Source: Acidobacteriota bacterium
Lineage (GTDB): Bacteria; Acidobacteriota; Vicinamibacteria; Vicinamibacterales; Vicinamibacteraceae
Direction of reading: 5' to 3'
NCBI GenBank assembly: GCA_020845575.1
Contig: JADLFL010000024.1
Coordinates: 51,421 to 115,420, forward strand
DNA length: 64,000 nucleotides
A program made the position numbers and the translations under genes. The notes beneath the pieces are model-generated. The model was not told the DNA's origin, did no database searches, and was given only the letters and a program-made list of their open reading frames with translations. This document shows, in pieces, positions 43,567 to 52,706 of the stretch. Position 1 is the stretch's first letter; every line of letters starts with the position of its first letter.

Positions 43567-45078
43567 ATGGCCCAGGCAGACGCCGCATCCCTCGGAGGCC
43601 CCGCCGGGCCGGCCGCCACAGGCAAACCCACCAACGTGCGCTGGATCGTCTGTGCGTTGCTGTTCTTCGCCGCGACGATCAACTACATCGACCGCAACGT
43701 GCTTGCGGTCCTCAAGCTGCCGCTGACCGAAGAGTTCGGGTGGTCGAACACGGAGTTCGGCTACATCAACTTCTTCTTCCAGGTCGCCTACATGTGCGGC
43801 ATGCTGGCGTCCGGCTGGTTGATCGACAAGATCGGCACGCGACGCGGCCTGGCCATCGCGATCTTCCTGTGGAGCGTGGCGGCCATGCTCCACGCCGAAG
43901 CGCCCATCATCGGTAACGCCGTGCAGGGCGCGTTCGGTGCGCTCGGGCTCACGATGTCGGCGTCGGTGGCAGGCTTCGCGCTCTGCCGCGTGCTGCTCGG
44001 CGTCGGCGAAGCGGCGATCTTCCCCGGGTCCGTGCGCACGATCGCCGAATGGTTCCCGCAGCGCGAGCGTGCCCTCGCGACGGGGCTCTTCAACGCCGGC
44101 ACCAACGTCGGCGCGCTGGCGACGCCCATCATCGTCCCGATCATCGCGATCAGGTATGGCTGGTACTGGGCGTTCGTCGGCACGGGCGCGATCGGTTTCC
44201 TGTGGCTCGTCGTGTGGTGGTGGCAGTACCGGACACCGCGCGAACATCCGCACGTCAACGCCGACGAGCTCGCGCTGATCGAGAGCGATCCGCCGGATGG
44301 GGCGGCGGTGAAGGTCCCCGGACTGGTCCTGGCGGGCATCGTCGCGGCCGTGTGCTTCGTGAGCGGCACGGTGGCCGTCACGTTCTTCGCAGCGCGCCTC
44401 ATGGCCATCGTGCTCTTCGCCACGGGACTCATCACCGCGATCGTGCTCAACCCGCGTCGTCAGGTGTGGGCGTACGCGGTGGGCAAGTTCCTCACCGATC
44501 CGGTGTGGTGGCTCTACCTCACATGGCTACCCGATTTCCTCGTGAAGGCGCATCACGTGGACATCCGCGGGGCGATGCTGCCGCTGGCCACGATCTACCT
44601 CGTGGCCGACGTCGGCAGCGTGCTCGGCGGGTACGTGAGCTCGAAGCTGATGCACCGCGGCTACAGCGTCAACGCCGCGCGCAAGCTGACGATGGGCGTG
44701 TTCGCCGTGAGCGTGACGCCGATCGTGTTCGCGGCGCAGGTCGACAGCCTGTGGATGGCCGTCGCGCTCGTGAGCATCGCCGCCTCGGGACACCAGGCGT
44801 GGAGCGCCAACCTCTACACTCTGGTGAGCGACATGTTCCCGCGGCGCGCCGTGGGCAGCGTGATCGGCTTCGGCGGCATGATGGGGGCCTGCGGGGGTGC
44901 GATCATGCAGATCGCCGTGGGCGTCTGGCTCGACGCATCGAACAACAACTACGTGCCGATCTTCGTCGCGGCCGGCACGCTGTATCTCATTGCGCTGGCC
45001 GTCATCCACCTGCTGGTCCCGAGGATGACGCCGGCCAATCTCGAGACGTCCGCTGTGGCGTCGGGAGGACGGGCATGA
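43567..45078 (+). CDS. MFS hexuronate transporter (ACS family) with extra membrane helices
   Basis: 503 aa, ExuT-like: WIVCALLFFAATINYIDRNVLAVLKLPL, GWLIDKIGTRRGLAIAIFLWS and LCRVLLGVGEAAIFPGSVRTIAEWFPQRERALATG are characteristic. Usual members have 12 helices and about 430 residues. Here an insert in the central loop (residues about 255-300, VPGLVLAGIVAAVCFVSGTV and LMAIVLFATGLITAIVL) adds two hydrophobic segments, giving perhaps 14 helices. ATGA-coupled to the aldolase gene. Confidence 0.9.
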   Translation: MAQADAASLGGPAGPAATGKPTNVRWIVCALLFFAATINYIDRNVLAVLKLPLTEEFGWSNTEFGYINFFFQVAYMCGMLASGWLIDKIGTRRGLAIAIFLWSVAAMLHAEAPIIGNAVQGAFGALGLTMSASVAGFALCRVLLGVGEAAIFPGSVRTIAEWFPQRERALATGLFNAGTNVGALATPIIVPIIAIRYGWYWAFVGTGAIGFLWLVVWWWQYRTPREHPHVNADELALIESDPPDGAAVKVPGLVLAGIVAAVCFVSGTVAVTFFAARLMAIVLFATGLITAIVLNPRRQVWAYAVGKFLTDPVWWLYLTWLPDFLVKAHHVDIRGAMLPLATIYLVADVGSVLGGYVSSKLMHRGYSVNAARKLTMGVFAVSVTPIVFAAQVDSLWMAVALVSIAASGHQAWSANLYTLVSDMFPRRAVGSVIGFGGMMGACGGAIMQIAVGVWLDASNNNYVPIFVAAGTLYLIALAVIHLLVPRMTPANLETSAVASGGRA

Positions 45079-45719
45079 GTCGGACCGATGTGGTCCGTGC
45101 GGTCGAAGCCAGTGGTGTGGTTGCCGTCATCCGTCTCAAGGATGCCGGCAAGCTGCGCTCGGTGGTCGACGCGCTGATTGAAGGTGGCGTCACGGCGATG
45201 GAGGTGACGATGACGGTGCCTGGCGCCGTCGGCCTCATCGAACAGCTCTCGAAGGATCTGCCGGGCGGCTTCCAGTTGGGCGCGGGCACGGTGCTCGATC
45301 CCGAGACCGCGCGACAGGTGATCCTCGCCGGCGCGTCGTACCTCGTGTCGCCCATCCTCGACCTGCGCACGATCGAACTGGCGCACAGGTACGATGTGGC
45401 CGTCATGCCCGGCTGCTACACTCCCACCGAGATCCTCACCGCCTGGCAGGCAGGTGCCGACATCGTCAAGGTCTTCCCGGCCACGACGCTGGGCCCCGGT
45501 TACATCAAGGACGTGAAGGCACCGCTGCCGCAGGTGAAGTTGATGCCGACAGGCGGCGTCACGCTCACCAACGCCGGCGACTGGATCAAGGCCGGCGCCT
45601 GCGCCGTCGGCGTGGGCAGTAACCTGGTCGACGCCAAGGCCCTCGCCGCCAACGATTTCGCCCAGATCGCCGAGAACGCCCGCGCCGTCGTCGCCAGCGT
45701 GAAATCGGCGCGCATCTAA
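45075..45719 (+). CDS. eda: 2-dehydro-3-deoxy-phosphogluconate (KDPG) aldolase
   Basis: Splits KDPG to pyruvate and glyceraldehyde-3-phosphate. 214 aa. Catalytic Glu region GGVTAMEVTMTVPGA, phosphate-site GAGTVLDPETARQ, PGCYTPTEILTAWQAG, Schiff-base Lys in DIVKVFPA (near residue 133) and LMPTGGVTLTNAGDW. Directly followed by the KDG kinase gene, whose product it uses. Confidence 0.94.
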   Translation: MSRTDVVRAVEASGVVAVIRLKDAGKLRSVVDALIEGGVTAMEVTMTVPGAVGLIEQLSKDLPGGFQLGAGTVLDPETARQVILAGASYLVSPILDLRTIELAHRYDVAVMPGCYTPTEILTAWQAGADIVKVFPATTLGPGYIKDVKAPLPQVKLMPTGGVTLTNAGDWIKAGACAVGVGSNLVDAKALAANDFAQIAENARAVVASVKSARI

Positions 45720-45740
45720 TCCCTGAGCCCCTGAGTCGCC

Positions 45741-46766
45741 ATGAAAGTCGTTTCCTTCGGTGAAATCATGCTCCGCCTGAGCCCTCCGGGGTTCGAGCGG
45801 TTCCTCCAGACCCCGCAGTTCGTCGCAACGTTCGGTGGCGGCGAAGCCAACGTGGCCGTCAGCCTTGCCGCGTTCGGCCTCGAGAGCCACTACGTGACGG
45901 CGCTGCCCGACAACGCGATCGGCGAAGCGGCCATCAAGGCGCTCCGCGCCGAAGGCGTTCACACCGGGCACATCGTGCGGAGTGGCGACCGCATCGGCGT
46001 GTACTACGCCGAGACATCGGCGAGCCAGCGCGCGTCGCAGGTCATCTACGATCGCGCGCGGTCCGCTGTCGCCGAGATGACGCCGGGCACCGTCGACTGG
46101 AAGACCGTGTTCGATGGCGCGAAGTGGTTCCACTGCACCGGCATCACGCCGGCGCTCGGCGACAACGGCGCGGCGTGCGCGAAGGAAGCGCTGCAGGCCG
46201 CCAAGGCCGCCGGCGCGACGGTGAGCATGGACCTCAACTTTCGCAAGAAGCTGTGGTCCTCGAAGAAGGCGCAGTCGGTGATGCGGCCGTTGATGGAGTG
46301 GGTGGACGTCGTCATCGCCAACGAAGAAGACATCCAGTCGGTACTCGGCTTCGAGGTGCACGGGACCGACGTGACGACGGGCGAGCTCGACCTCGAGGCG
46401 TACAAGGCGACGGCCGCGGAAGTCGCCGCCACGTTCGACTGTTCGCTCATCGCGATTACGCTGCGCGAGAGCCACTCGGCCAGCGACAACGGCTGGAGCG
46501 CGGTGATCTACGAGAAGGCCACGGGCAGCTTCCAGCGGAGTCAGCACTACGACGTGCGGCTCGTGGATCGGATCGGCGGCGGCGACAGCTTCGCCGGCGG
46601 GCTGATCTACGGCCTCGTCACGGGCCGCTCGCCGATCGACGCGCTGCGGTTCGCCGTTGCCGCCAGCGCGTTGAAGCAGACGATCCCGGGCGATTTCAAC
46701 CGCGTGTCCGTCCACGAGGTCGAGCGCCTCGTGAAAGGCGACGGCAGCGGCCGCGTCCAGCGATAG
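45741..46766 (+). CDS. kdgK: 2-dehydro-3-deoxygluconokinase (PfkB family)
   Basis: Phosphorylates KDG to KDPG. 341 aa from ATG 45741. N-terminal substrate region [19 protein letters not shown] and [20 protein letters not shown]-terminal PfkB signature [17 protein letters not shown] with the catalytic Asp near residue 280. Gap of 21 nt to eda. Confidence 0.94.
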   Translation: MKVVSFGEIMLRLSPPGFERFLQTPQFVATFGGGEANVAVSLAAFGLESHYVTALPDNAIGEAAIKALRAEGVHTGHIVRSGDRIGVYYAETSASQRASQVIYDRARSAVAEMTPGTVDWKTVFDGAKWFHCTGITPALGDNGAACAKEALQAAKAAGATVSMDLNFRKKLWSSKKAQSVMRPLMEWVDVVIANEEDIQSVLGFEVHGTDVTTGELDLEAYKATAAEVAATFDCSLIAITLRESHSASDNGWSAVIYEKATGSFQRSQHYDVRLVDRIGGGDSFAGGLIYGLVTGRSPIDALRFAVAASALKQTIPGDFNRVSVHEVERLVKGDGSGRVQR

Positions 46767-46781
46767 GACGCGCGCGGACGA

Positions 46782-46797
46782 AGGGGCTGAAGCCCCT
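46782..46797. repeat. Palindrome AGGGGCT-GA-AGCCCCT
   Basis: A 7-bp perfect stem in the 62-nt gap between kdgK and manD; same family as 16514-16530 and 48054-48066. Confidence 0.7.
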
Positions 46798-46828
46798 GGC
46801 ATGCCGCAAGCCCCGACACTCCACCGTC

Positions 46829-48037
46829 ATGCTGATCTCCGACGCCCGCGTCATCGTCACGTGTCCGGGACGCAACTTCGTCACGTTGAAGGTCATGACC
46901 GAAGACGGCGTGTCCGGGCTTGGCGATGCCACGCTCAACGGACGCGAGCTGGCGGTGGCGAGCTATCTCGCCGATCACGTCGTCCCGCTGCTGATCGGAC
47001 GCGACGCGCGTGCGATCGAGGATACGTGGCAGTACCTGTACAAGGGCGCGTACTGGCGGCGCGGGCCCGTGACGATGAGCGCAATCGCGGCCGTCGACAC
47101 GGCGCTGTGGGACATCAAGGGCAAGGTGGCGAACCTGCCCGTCTATCAGCTGCTCGGCGGTGCCTCGCGCGAGAGCGTGCGGGTGTATGCGCACGCCAAC
47201 GGGCAGGACGTCGAACACGCCGTCAAGGCCGTCGCGCAGCAGCTCGATCTCGGGTACACGGCCATCCGCGTGCAGTCGGGGGTTCCGGGTCTCGACAGCG
47301 CGTACGGCGTGGCGCGTCCCGGGACGCGGTACGAACCAGCGGAGAAGGGCGGCGCACCGGAGCATCGCTGGAGCAGCGAGGCGTACCTGAACTTCCTGCC
47401 GCGCCTCTTCGAACGCATCCGCGCCGAGTTCGGCGACGAGATCGATCTCCTGCACGACGTCCATCACAGGCTCACGCCGATCGAAGCCGCCCGGGCGGGG
47501 AAGCTGCTCGAGCCGTATCACCTGTTCTGGATGGAAGACCCGACGCCCGCCGAGAACCAGGAGGGCTTCCGGGTGATCCGCCAGCACACGACGACGCCGA
47601 TCGCCGTGGGGGAAGTGTTCAACGCCATCTTCGACGCGCAGCACCTGATCCAGGCGCAGCTCATCGACTACATCCGCGCCACTGTCGTCCACGCCGGCGG
47701 ACTGTCGCACCTGCGCAAGATCGCGGCGCTCGCCGAACTGCACCACGTGCGCACCGGGTGCCATGGCGCTACCGACCTGAGTCCCGTGTGCATGGCCGCG
47801 GCGCTGCACTTCGACATCAGCGTCCACAACTTCGGCATCCAGGAACACATGCCGCACGCGCCCGAGACCGATGCGGTGTTCCCGCACGAGTACGTCTATC
47901 AGGATGGCGTGATGCACCCGGGCGACGCGCCAGGCCTTGGCGTCGACATCGACGAGGGCCTCGCGGCGCAGTATCCCTATGACCCCGCGTACCTCCCCAT
48001 CAACAGGCGGATGGACGGGACGGTGCACGACTGGTAG
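46829..48037 (+). CDS. manD: D-mannonate dehydratase, enolase superfamily (ManD/RspA type)
   Basis: Dehydrates D-mannonate to 2-keto-3-deoxygluconate. 402 aa, matching the ManD subgroup. [37 protein letters not shown], catalytic/metal segment [15 protein letters not shown] (Asp/His near 210-212), Glu ligands in [12 protein letters not shown] and AVGEVFNAI, and [15 protein letters not shown]. Some members of this subgroup dehydrate gluconate or are nearly inactive; the neighbouring kdgK and eda favour the mannonate role. Confidence 0.9.
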   Translation: MLISDARVIVTCPGRNFVTLKVMTEDGVSGLGDATLNGRELAVASYLADHVVPLLIGRDARAIEDTWQYLYKGAYWRRGPVTMSAIAAVDTALWDIKGKVANLPVYQLLGGASRESVRVYAHANGQDVEHAVKAVAQQLDLGYTAIRVQSGVPGLDSAYGVARPGTRYEPAEKGGAPEHRWSSEAYLNFLPRLFERIRAEFGDEIDLLHDVHHRLTPIEAARAGKLLEPYHLFWMEDPTPAENQEGFRVIRQHTTTPIAVGEVFNAIFDAQHLIQAQLIDYIRATVVHAGGLSHLRKIAALAELHHVRTGCHGATDLSPVCMAAALHFDISVHNFGIQEHMPHAPETDAVFPHEYVYQDGVMHPGDAPGLGVDIDEGLAAQYPYDPAYLPINRRMDGTVHDW

Positions 48038-48053
48038 AACGTTCATGGCGCCT

Positions 48054-48128
48054 GGGGTGAAGCCCCTGGCCTCCAGTCCGGTGGCGGCTGCCCGACTGGC
48101 AATGGAGCGCACGGGCTTCAGCCCGTGC
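48054..48128. repeat. Two-palindrome repeat between manD and the next gene
   Basis: GGGGTGAAGCCCC (48054-48066) with a TGGCCTCC tail, then GCACGGGCT-TC-AGCCCGTGC (48109-48128). Same components as at 16486-16530 but in the opposite order. Confidence 0.75.
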
Positions 48129-48167
48129 GACGACGGTGAGCAGTTCCGAAATTCGAAGGAGACCGTG

Positions 48168-49025
48168 ATGACGCGTCGTGAACTTCTTGGGGCAGCGGCC
48201 TTGACGGCGGCCGGAGCGGCGGCGATGCCGGCGGTGGCGGGCGCGCAGCCGCGCAAGGCTCTTGCCGGGCGGCTGAAGCAATCGGTGTGTCGCTGGTGCT
48301 ACAGCAAGATTCCGTTGACGGACTTCTTCAAGGCGTGCGCCGAGATGGGACTGCCGGCGATCGATCTCCTCACCGAAGAGGAGTGGACGATCGCCAGGCG
48401 TGACTTCGGGCTGACATGTTCGACGGGCTTCCCGTCGGTGCGATCGATTCCCGACGGCATCAACAACACGAAGTTCCACGACGGCATCGTCGCGTCGCTG
48501 ACGGAGATGATCCCGAAGGCCGCGAAGGCGGGCGTGCCCAACGTGATCACGTTCTTCGGCAATCGCCGCGGGCAGGATCTCGAAGAGGCGAAGGTGAACA
48601 GCGTGGCGTGCCTGAAGCGCATCGCCCCGATCGCCGAGGCCGAGGGCGTGACGGTGATCGTCGAGCTGCTGAACAGCAAGGTCGATCACAAGGACTATCT
48701 CGGCGACCACACGGCGTACGGCGTCGACGTGTGCAAGCGCGTGGGGTCACCGCGCGTGAAGCTGCTCTACGACATCTACCACATGCAGATCATGGAGGGC
48801 GATGTCATGCGCACGATGGGCGACAACTGGGAGTACATCGCGCACCTGCACACGGGCGGCGTGCCCGGCCGGCACGAACTCGACGACACGCAGGAGCTGC
48901 AGTGGCGCTCGATCGCGAAGTTCGTCGCCGACAAGGGGTACACGGGCTACTTCGCCCACGAGTTCGTCCCGTCGCGCGATCCCCTGACGTCGCTGCGCGA
49001 AGCCGTGACACTGTGCGATGTCTGA
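48168..49025 (+). CDS. Exported TIM-barrel protein, hydroxypyruvate isomerase-like
   Basis: 285 aa from ATG 48168, with AAGGAG upstream. Twin-Arg-like signal MTRRELLGAAALTAAGAAAM. Xylose-isomerase-like barrel: SVCRWCYSKIPLTDFFKACAEMG, NVITFFGNRRGQD, VIVELLNSKVDHKDYL (metal Glu), LLYDIYHMQIMEGD (metal Asp/His), IAHLHTGGVPGRHE. The signal places it outside the cytoplasm, which fits periplasmic keto-sugar processing. Substrate unknown. Confidence 0.85.
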   Translation: MTRRELLGAAALTAAGAAAMPAVAGAQPRKALAGRLKQSVCRWCYSKIPLTDFFKACAEMGLPAIDLLTEEEWTIARRDFGLTCSTGFPSVRSIPDGINNTKFHDGIVASLTEMIPKAAKAGVPNVITFFGNRRGQDLEEAKVNSVACLKRIAPIAEAEGVTVIVELLNSKVDHKDYLGDHTAYGVDVCKRVGSPRVKLLYDIYHMQIMEGDVMRTMGDNWEYIAHLHTGGVPGRHELDDTQELQWRSIAKFVADKGYTGYFAHEFVPSRDPLTSLREAVTLCDV

Positions 49026-49212
49026 CGGGATGGTGTTCCAGGGCCATCGGCCATCGGAACAGCCTGAGCGCGGGAAGTGCGCGCGGGTGGCGCCGGACGG
49101 GGCCGCCCCGCCCGGGTCGACGAGCCTCTCCCGTACCAGTGCTGTTGGCGAGGAGGACGGGTGGGGCTGTCCGGCGACAGGACCCGCGCGCAGAGGCCGC
49201 GTGAGTGCGGCC

Positions 49213-49605
49213 CTACTTCAGTTTCGTATCGAAGCTTCGGACTTTTCGGGCGAGGGCGGCCACTTCGCCCTCGGTGAACTGGCCCTTGAACGGCATCATC
49301 GCGGTGCCGGAGACGCCGTTCGTGATGGTGTTCATCAGCTCCTTGACCGACGAGCCGTGGAGCCACACGCCATCGACGAAGTTCATGTTCGGGATGGGCG
49401 AGTTGCCGTCCAGCGTGTGACAGACGGCGCACTTGGTCTTGAAGATCTCCTCGGCCGATTCGATCTCCGCCGCGGTAGGGACCGGGCCTGCGGCGGCCTT
49501 GGCCGCCGCCTTCTTCTTCGCCTGGGCGAGCGTGATCGTGCTGCCCGCGCCCGCCATCATCACCATCGCCAGGAACCCGGCGCCAATCGTCCGTCCCGTG
49601 ATCAT
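49213..49605 (-). CDS. Monohaem cytochrome c
   Basis: 130 aa from ATG 49605. Signal/anchor (TIGAGFLAMVMMAGAGSTITLA), a Lys/Ala-rich linker, then a haem-binding CAVCH (near residue 59) and axial Met in GTAMMPFKGQFTEGE. Periplasmic electron carrier. It follows DUF6807 and Gfo/Idh/MocA genes on the minus strand and is a candidate acceptor for the GMC dehydrogenases at 35.9-39.6 kb. That link is inference. Confidence 0.9.
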   Translation of the reverse strand: MITGRTIGAGFLAMVMMAGAGSTITLAQAKKKAAAKAAAGPVPTAAEIESAEEIFKTKCAVCHTLDGNSPIPNMNFVDGVWLHGSSVKELMNTITNGVSGTAMMPFKGQFTEGEVAALARKVRSFDTKLK

Positions 49606-49687
49606 CGTCGGTACATCCTCGTTCGCGACTTGCGTGTCGGGGCCACAGGGTACAGGCGGCTGATGGCTCCGGACAAGCCCGGTGACA

Positions 49688-49717
49688 GCAGGGACGGCCC
49701 GCGTGAGCCGTCCCTGC
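49688..49717 (-). terminator. Strong hairpin downstream of the DUF6807 gene
   Basis: GCAGGGACGGC (49688-49698), 8-nt loop, GCCGTCCCTGC (49707-49717): a perfect 11-bp stem between the DUF6807 stop and the cytochrome c gene. No T-tract, so it may be a dispersed palindrome acting as a partial terminator. Confidence 0.5.
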
Positions 49718-49728
49718 CAGATTGACGA

Positions 49729-50865
49729 TCAGGAGCCCTGGCTGGCCGCCTTCGCCCACGCGCTGGCGTAGCCGTTCATGTCCGCGGCGGACGGCGTGCC
49801 GTCCACGAGCAGGATGCGATAGCGGAACGTGGCGGGCGTGCCTTCGGCGATGGAGAAGTTCAGCGTGTCCTTCCCATCGCTGAGCGCCGCCTGGCCGAGC
49901 GGGTTGGCGGCAAACAGGCCGTAGCCGCGCGCGTGCCAGTAGGTGGGGTAGCCCGGGTTGCCGGGCGCGTCGAGGATGGCCACCGTCACCGGCTTGCCGT
50001 CGACGGTCCCCGCGAGCGCCGTCCACGTGCCGCGCGTGCCCCACACGTCCTTGCCGACCTTGCCTTCGCTCGTGAGGTACTTCCCCGTGACGCCCGTGGT
50101 GTCCATGTTGGCCATCCGCGTCACGCGGCCGGCGGCGTCCTTGAACTCACCGCCCTTTTCGGCCGGATCCTCGAGCGCGCGGATCACGCGCAGGCCGAGC
50201 ATCCCTTCCTTGTTGTCGGGTAGCCTCACGGTGCCCCCGCCGGCGGGGACCGCAAGCGTCGTCACGCGATCGATGGCGCGCACGCCGTTGGGCAACGCCC
50301 TGAACGTGTATGTCGTCGACTCCTGCAGGCGGGTCTTGCCGTCGCCGGACACCCAGTCGGCCGTCACCTTCAGCACGGCGTGGTCGCCCTTGCTCTCGGC
50401 GGAGACGATCGCGCGGTGCTCGACCGATCCCATCTTCGCCTTCTGGTCCGGTTTGATCGCGTCGGAGTTGTTCCAGAAGTCGAAGCCGTCCACGTCGCCG
50501 TAGTTGAGCCACAGGCCGACGTGGTGCGGATGGTCCTGCCGCTCGTTGGCCAGCGGCGGGAACCCGCGCGTGATCACGGTACCCGCGCCGGTGCGGATCG
50601 GATAGAGCACGGGCTTCTCGAGCGAGTCGGGCCACGCGTACGACGTGAACGGCTTGCCGTCCACGGTGACCTCCACCACCTTGTCCGCCGGCTTGCTGGT
50701 GATCGCCACCTTCGGTGCCTGCGCCGTCACGACAAGCCCCCCGAGCACGCACGCGAGCGTGACGGCGAGTGGGGCCGGGCTCGGAGAGCCGGCCCTACCA
50801 GGAGAACCGATCGCCGCGCGCGACCGTAGGGGCGACGCATGCGTCGCCCCTACACGGCTGGTCAC
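49729..50865 (-). CDS. DUF6807 (PmoA-like) secreted protein
   Basis: 378 aa from GTG 50865. The body is beta-rich with KPVLYPIRTGAGTVITRGFP, RQDHPHHVGLWLNYGDVDGFDFW, LRVIRALEDPAEKGGEF and LDAPGNPGYPTYWHARGYGLFAANP, as in exported proteins often next to Gfo/Idh/MocA genes. Biochemical role not established; the PmoA label is historical. The 35 residues before the signal-like LAVTLACVLGGLVVTAQA are encoded by two palindromic repeats (VGATHASPLRS and SPGRAGSPSP), so the true start may lie later or the extension is tolerated. Confidence 0.8.
   Translation of the reverse strand: MTSRVGATHASPLRSRAAIGSPGRAGSPSPAPLAVTLACVLGGLVVTAQAPKVAITSKPADKVVEVTVDGKPFTSYAWPDSLEKPVLYPIRTGAGTVITRGFPPLANERQDHPHHVGLWLNYGDVDGFDFWNNSDAIKPDQKAKMGSVEHRAIVSAESKGDHAVLKVTADWVSGDGKTRLQESTTYTFRALPNGVRAIDRVTTLAVPAGGGTVRLPDNKEGMLGLRVIRALEDPAEKGGEFKDAAGRVTRMANMDTTGVTGKYLTSEGKVGKDVWGTRGTWTALAGTVDGKPVTVAILDAPGNPGYPTYWHARGYGLFAANPLGQAALSDGKDTLNFSIAEGTPATFRYRILLVDGTPSAADMNGYASAWAKAASQGS
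50774..50853. repeat. Two palindromic repeats in the 5' end of the DUF6807 gene
   Basis: A perfect 28-bp palindrome at 50826-50853 (arms GTAGGGGCGACGCA) and a GGCCGGGCTC/GAGCCGGCC palindrome at 50774-50796, with an AGGAGAACCGATCGCC spacer. Related palindromes lie at 56189-56212 and near 58974. Confidence 0.8.
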
Positions 50866-50890
50866 CTGCGTTGGAGTTGCTGAATTCCTG

Positions 50891-52240
50891 CTAACGTCGT
50901 GCTGCACTTGGTACTCCCTCACCACCGACGACCACGTCCTGCGTGGCGTCGTTGAACGTGACGCGTTGACCCGTCTGGATGGCGGCAATCGTCATGCACA
51001 GGGCCACCGAGTGACTGTAGCCGGCCTCGACGCTCGCGTTCGGCGCCTTGCGGCTGCGCACGCATTCCATCCAGTTGCGCATGTTGGCCGACGTCGCGTC
51101 GTCTGCGCCGGTGTCGGCTCCCGTCTGCTGCGACGCTGCTTCGGCAATCGTCATCGACGGCAGCATGTTGGCTTTCATGCCCATCGACCTGGCGTAGTTC
51201 TCGCGCAGGCCGCCGGTGTCGGACACGGTGTTCTTGTCGAGATCGAGCATGCCGCCGTTGGAGTAGTAGTACTCCTTCACGTCGCCCGCGGCGTTGGTCA
51301 TGCGCGAGCTGTAGATCACCTGGAAGCCCTTGCCCGGATCGTCCAGCGGACCGTAGTCGAAGACGGCCGTGAAGGTGTCCCAGTTGCGGCGGCCGTCCTT
51401 CCACAGATAGATGCCGCCGTTGGCCACCACGCTGCGCGGCCGCGGACAGCCGGTGAACCAGTGCACCGTGTCGATCTGGTGGACGAGCCATTGGTCAGGG
51501 ATCCCTGACGAATAGGGCCAGAACAGTCTGAACTCGAGATACTTGCGCGGGTCGAAGGCTTCCTTCGGCCGGTTGAGCAGGTAGCGGTTCCAGTCGGTGT
51601 CCTCTTCCCGCAGCGTGCCGACGACGGAGGGGCGCCGCCAGCGTCCGGGCTGGTTGACGTTCCACGTCATCTCGACGGCCACGATGTCGCCGAACTTGCC
51701 CGACTTCAGGTACTCGTACGCCTGCTGGTAGTTCTTCGCGCTGCGGCGCTGCGTGCCGATCTGCACGATCTTGCCCGTGTCCTTCACCGCCGCGCGCAGC
51801 GCGCGCGCGTCGTCCATGGTGTTGGCCATCGGCTTCTCGACGTAGGCGTCGCGCCCGGCGCGTACGGCCTCCACGCCATGAAGGGCGTGCTGGAAGTCAG
51901 CCGTGGCGACGAGCACGGCATCCACGTCGTTGCGGGCATAAAGCTCGTCGTTGTTGCGACAGACGATGGGCGACGACTGTCCGAGTTTCTGGAGCGCTGC
52001 TGCACCGGCCTGGCGCCGGAGGCTCCAGATGTCGGACACGGCGACGATCTCGAAGTTCAACTCCGCGGCGTGCTTCTGGTGGGCGGGGATGAGGCTTCCT
52101 CGACACCTGTCGGAGAAGCCGACGATACCGACGCGGACGCGGTCGTTGGCACCGACGATGCGGGCATAGCTGCGCGCCGGCAGGCTGGCAGCCGCGGCAG
52201 TCGCACCGGCCGCCTGGAGGAATTGTCGACGATCTGGCAT
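50891..52240 (-). CDS. Tat-exported Gfo/Idh/MocA family oxidoreductase
   Basis: 449 aa from ATG 52240, with a strong GGAGG upstream. Tat-like signal DRRQFLQAAGATAAAASLPA. VRVGIVGFSDRCRGSLIPA nucleotide fold, ATADFQHALHGVEAV, VEKPMANTMDDAR (Lys near residue 145), GTQRRSAKNYQQAYEYL, and WLVHQIDTVHWFTG. Exported members keep NAD(P) tightly bound, as in glucose-fructose oxidoreductase. It heads a minus-strand unit with DUF6807 and the cytochrome c. Confidence 0.9.
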   Translation of the reverse strand: MPDRRQFLQAAGATAAAASLPARSYARIVGANDRVRVGIVGFSDRCRGSLIPAHQKHAAELNFEIVAVSDIWSLRRQAGAAALQKLGQSSPIVCRNNDELYARNDVDAVLVATADFQHALHGVEAVRAGRDAYVEKPMANTMDDARALRAAVKDTGKIVQIGTQRRSAKNYQQAYEYLKSGKFGDIVAVEMTWNVNQPGRWRRPSVVGTLREEDTDWNRYLLNRPKEAFDPRKYLEFRLFWPYSSGIPDQWLVHQIDTVHWFTGCPRPRSVVANGGIYLWKDGRRNWDTFTAVFDYGPLDDPGKGFQVIYSSRMTNAAGDVKEYYYSNGGMLDLDKNTVSDTGGLRENYARSMGMKANMLPSMTIAEAASQQTGADTGADDATSANMRNWMECVRSRKAPNASVEAGYSHSVALCMTIAAIQTGQRVTFNDATQDVVVGGEGVPSAARR

Positions 52241-52706
52241 TGATACCTCCGGGGAGGGCGCACGAGAGGTCGAACCACTTCGCGCGTACGGGGTCGTGAG
52301 TCGTGCGTCGCAGAAGTACTACAGACCACGGGGCAGTGCAAGGGCGATGCAGTGGGTGTCCACGTGTACTTGACGGACCTTCGAGCGTGTGCTACATCTT
52401 GCTGGTTTCTAACGACGCAAGGGCTCGCATACATGCCGTTTGACGGCGGTTCGTGGGCGGTCATTCATGTGCGTGTGACTTCATGCGTCGATGAGGTGGC
52501 GCGTTCGCGGGTCGAAGTGGTGAGACAACTCGTCACGCGGTTGTGATGCGAATGCGTAACTCTTTCCTGTGGCGCCCGGTGAGCGTCGCAGGCGCGGTCG
52601 TCCTCTCCGGCCTGCGCCACTTCGGTGCAGGGGCGACTGTCTGTTGTGCCGGTTGGACTGGTGTCGGAGCGCGGGTTCCGGCACGGATCGAGGAAGGATG
52701 ATCGAC
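52241..52706 (+). other. Intergenic leader region of the TonB receptor
   Basis: 466 nt between divergent genes. It holds the promoter at 52370-52398, leaving a leader of about 300 nt before the receptor ATG. Scattered AT-rich spots and several possible stems (for example GACGGCGGTTCG near 52441), but no recognised riboswitch or small RNA and no convincing small gene. Confidence 0.5.
52370..52398 (+). promoter_or_regulatory. Promoter of the TonB-dependent receptor gene
   Basis: TTGACG (52370-52375), 17-nt spacer, TACATC (52393-52398). A long untranslated leader follows. Confidence 0.55.
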
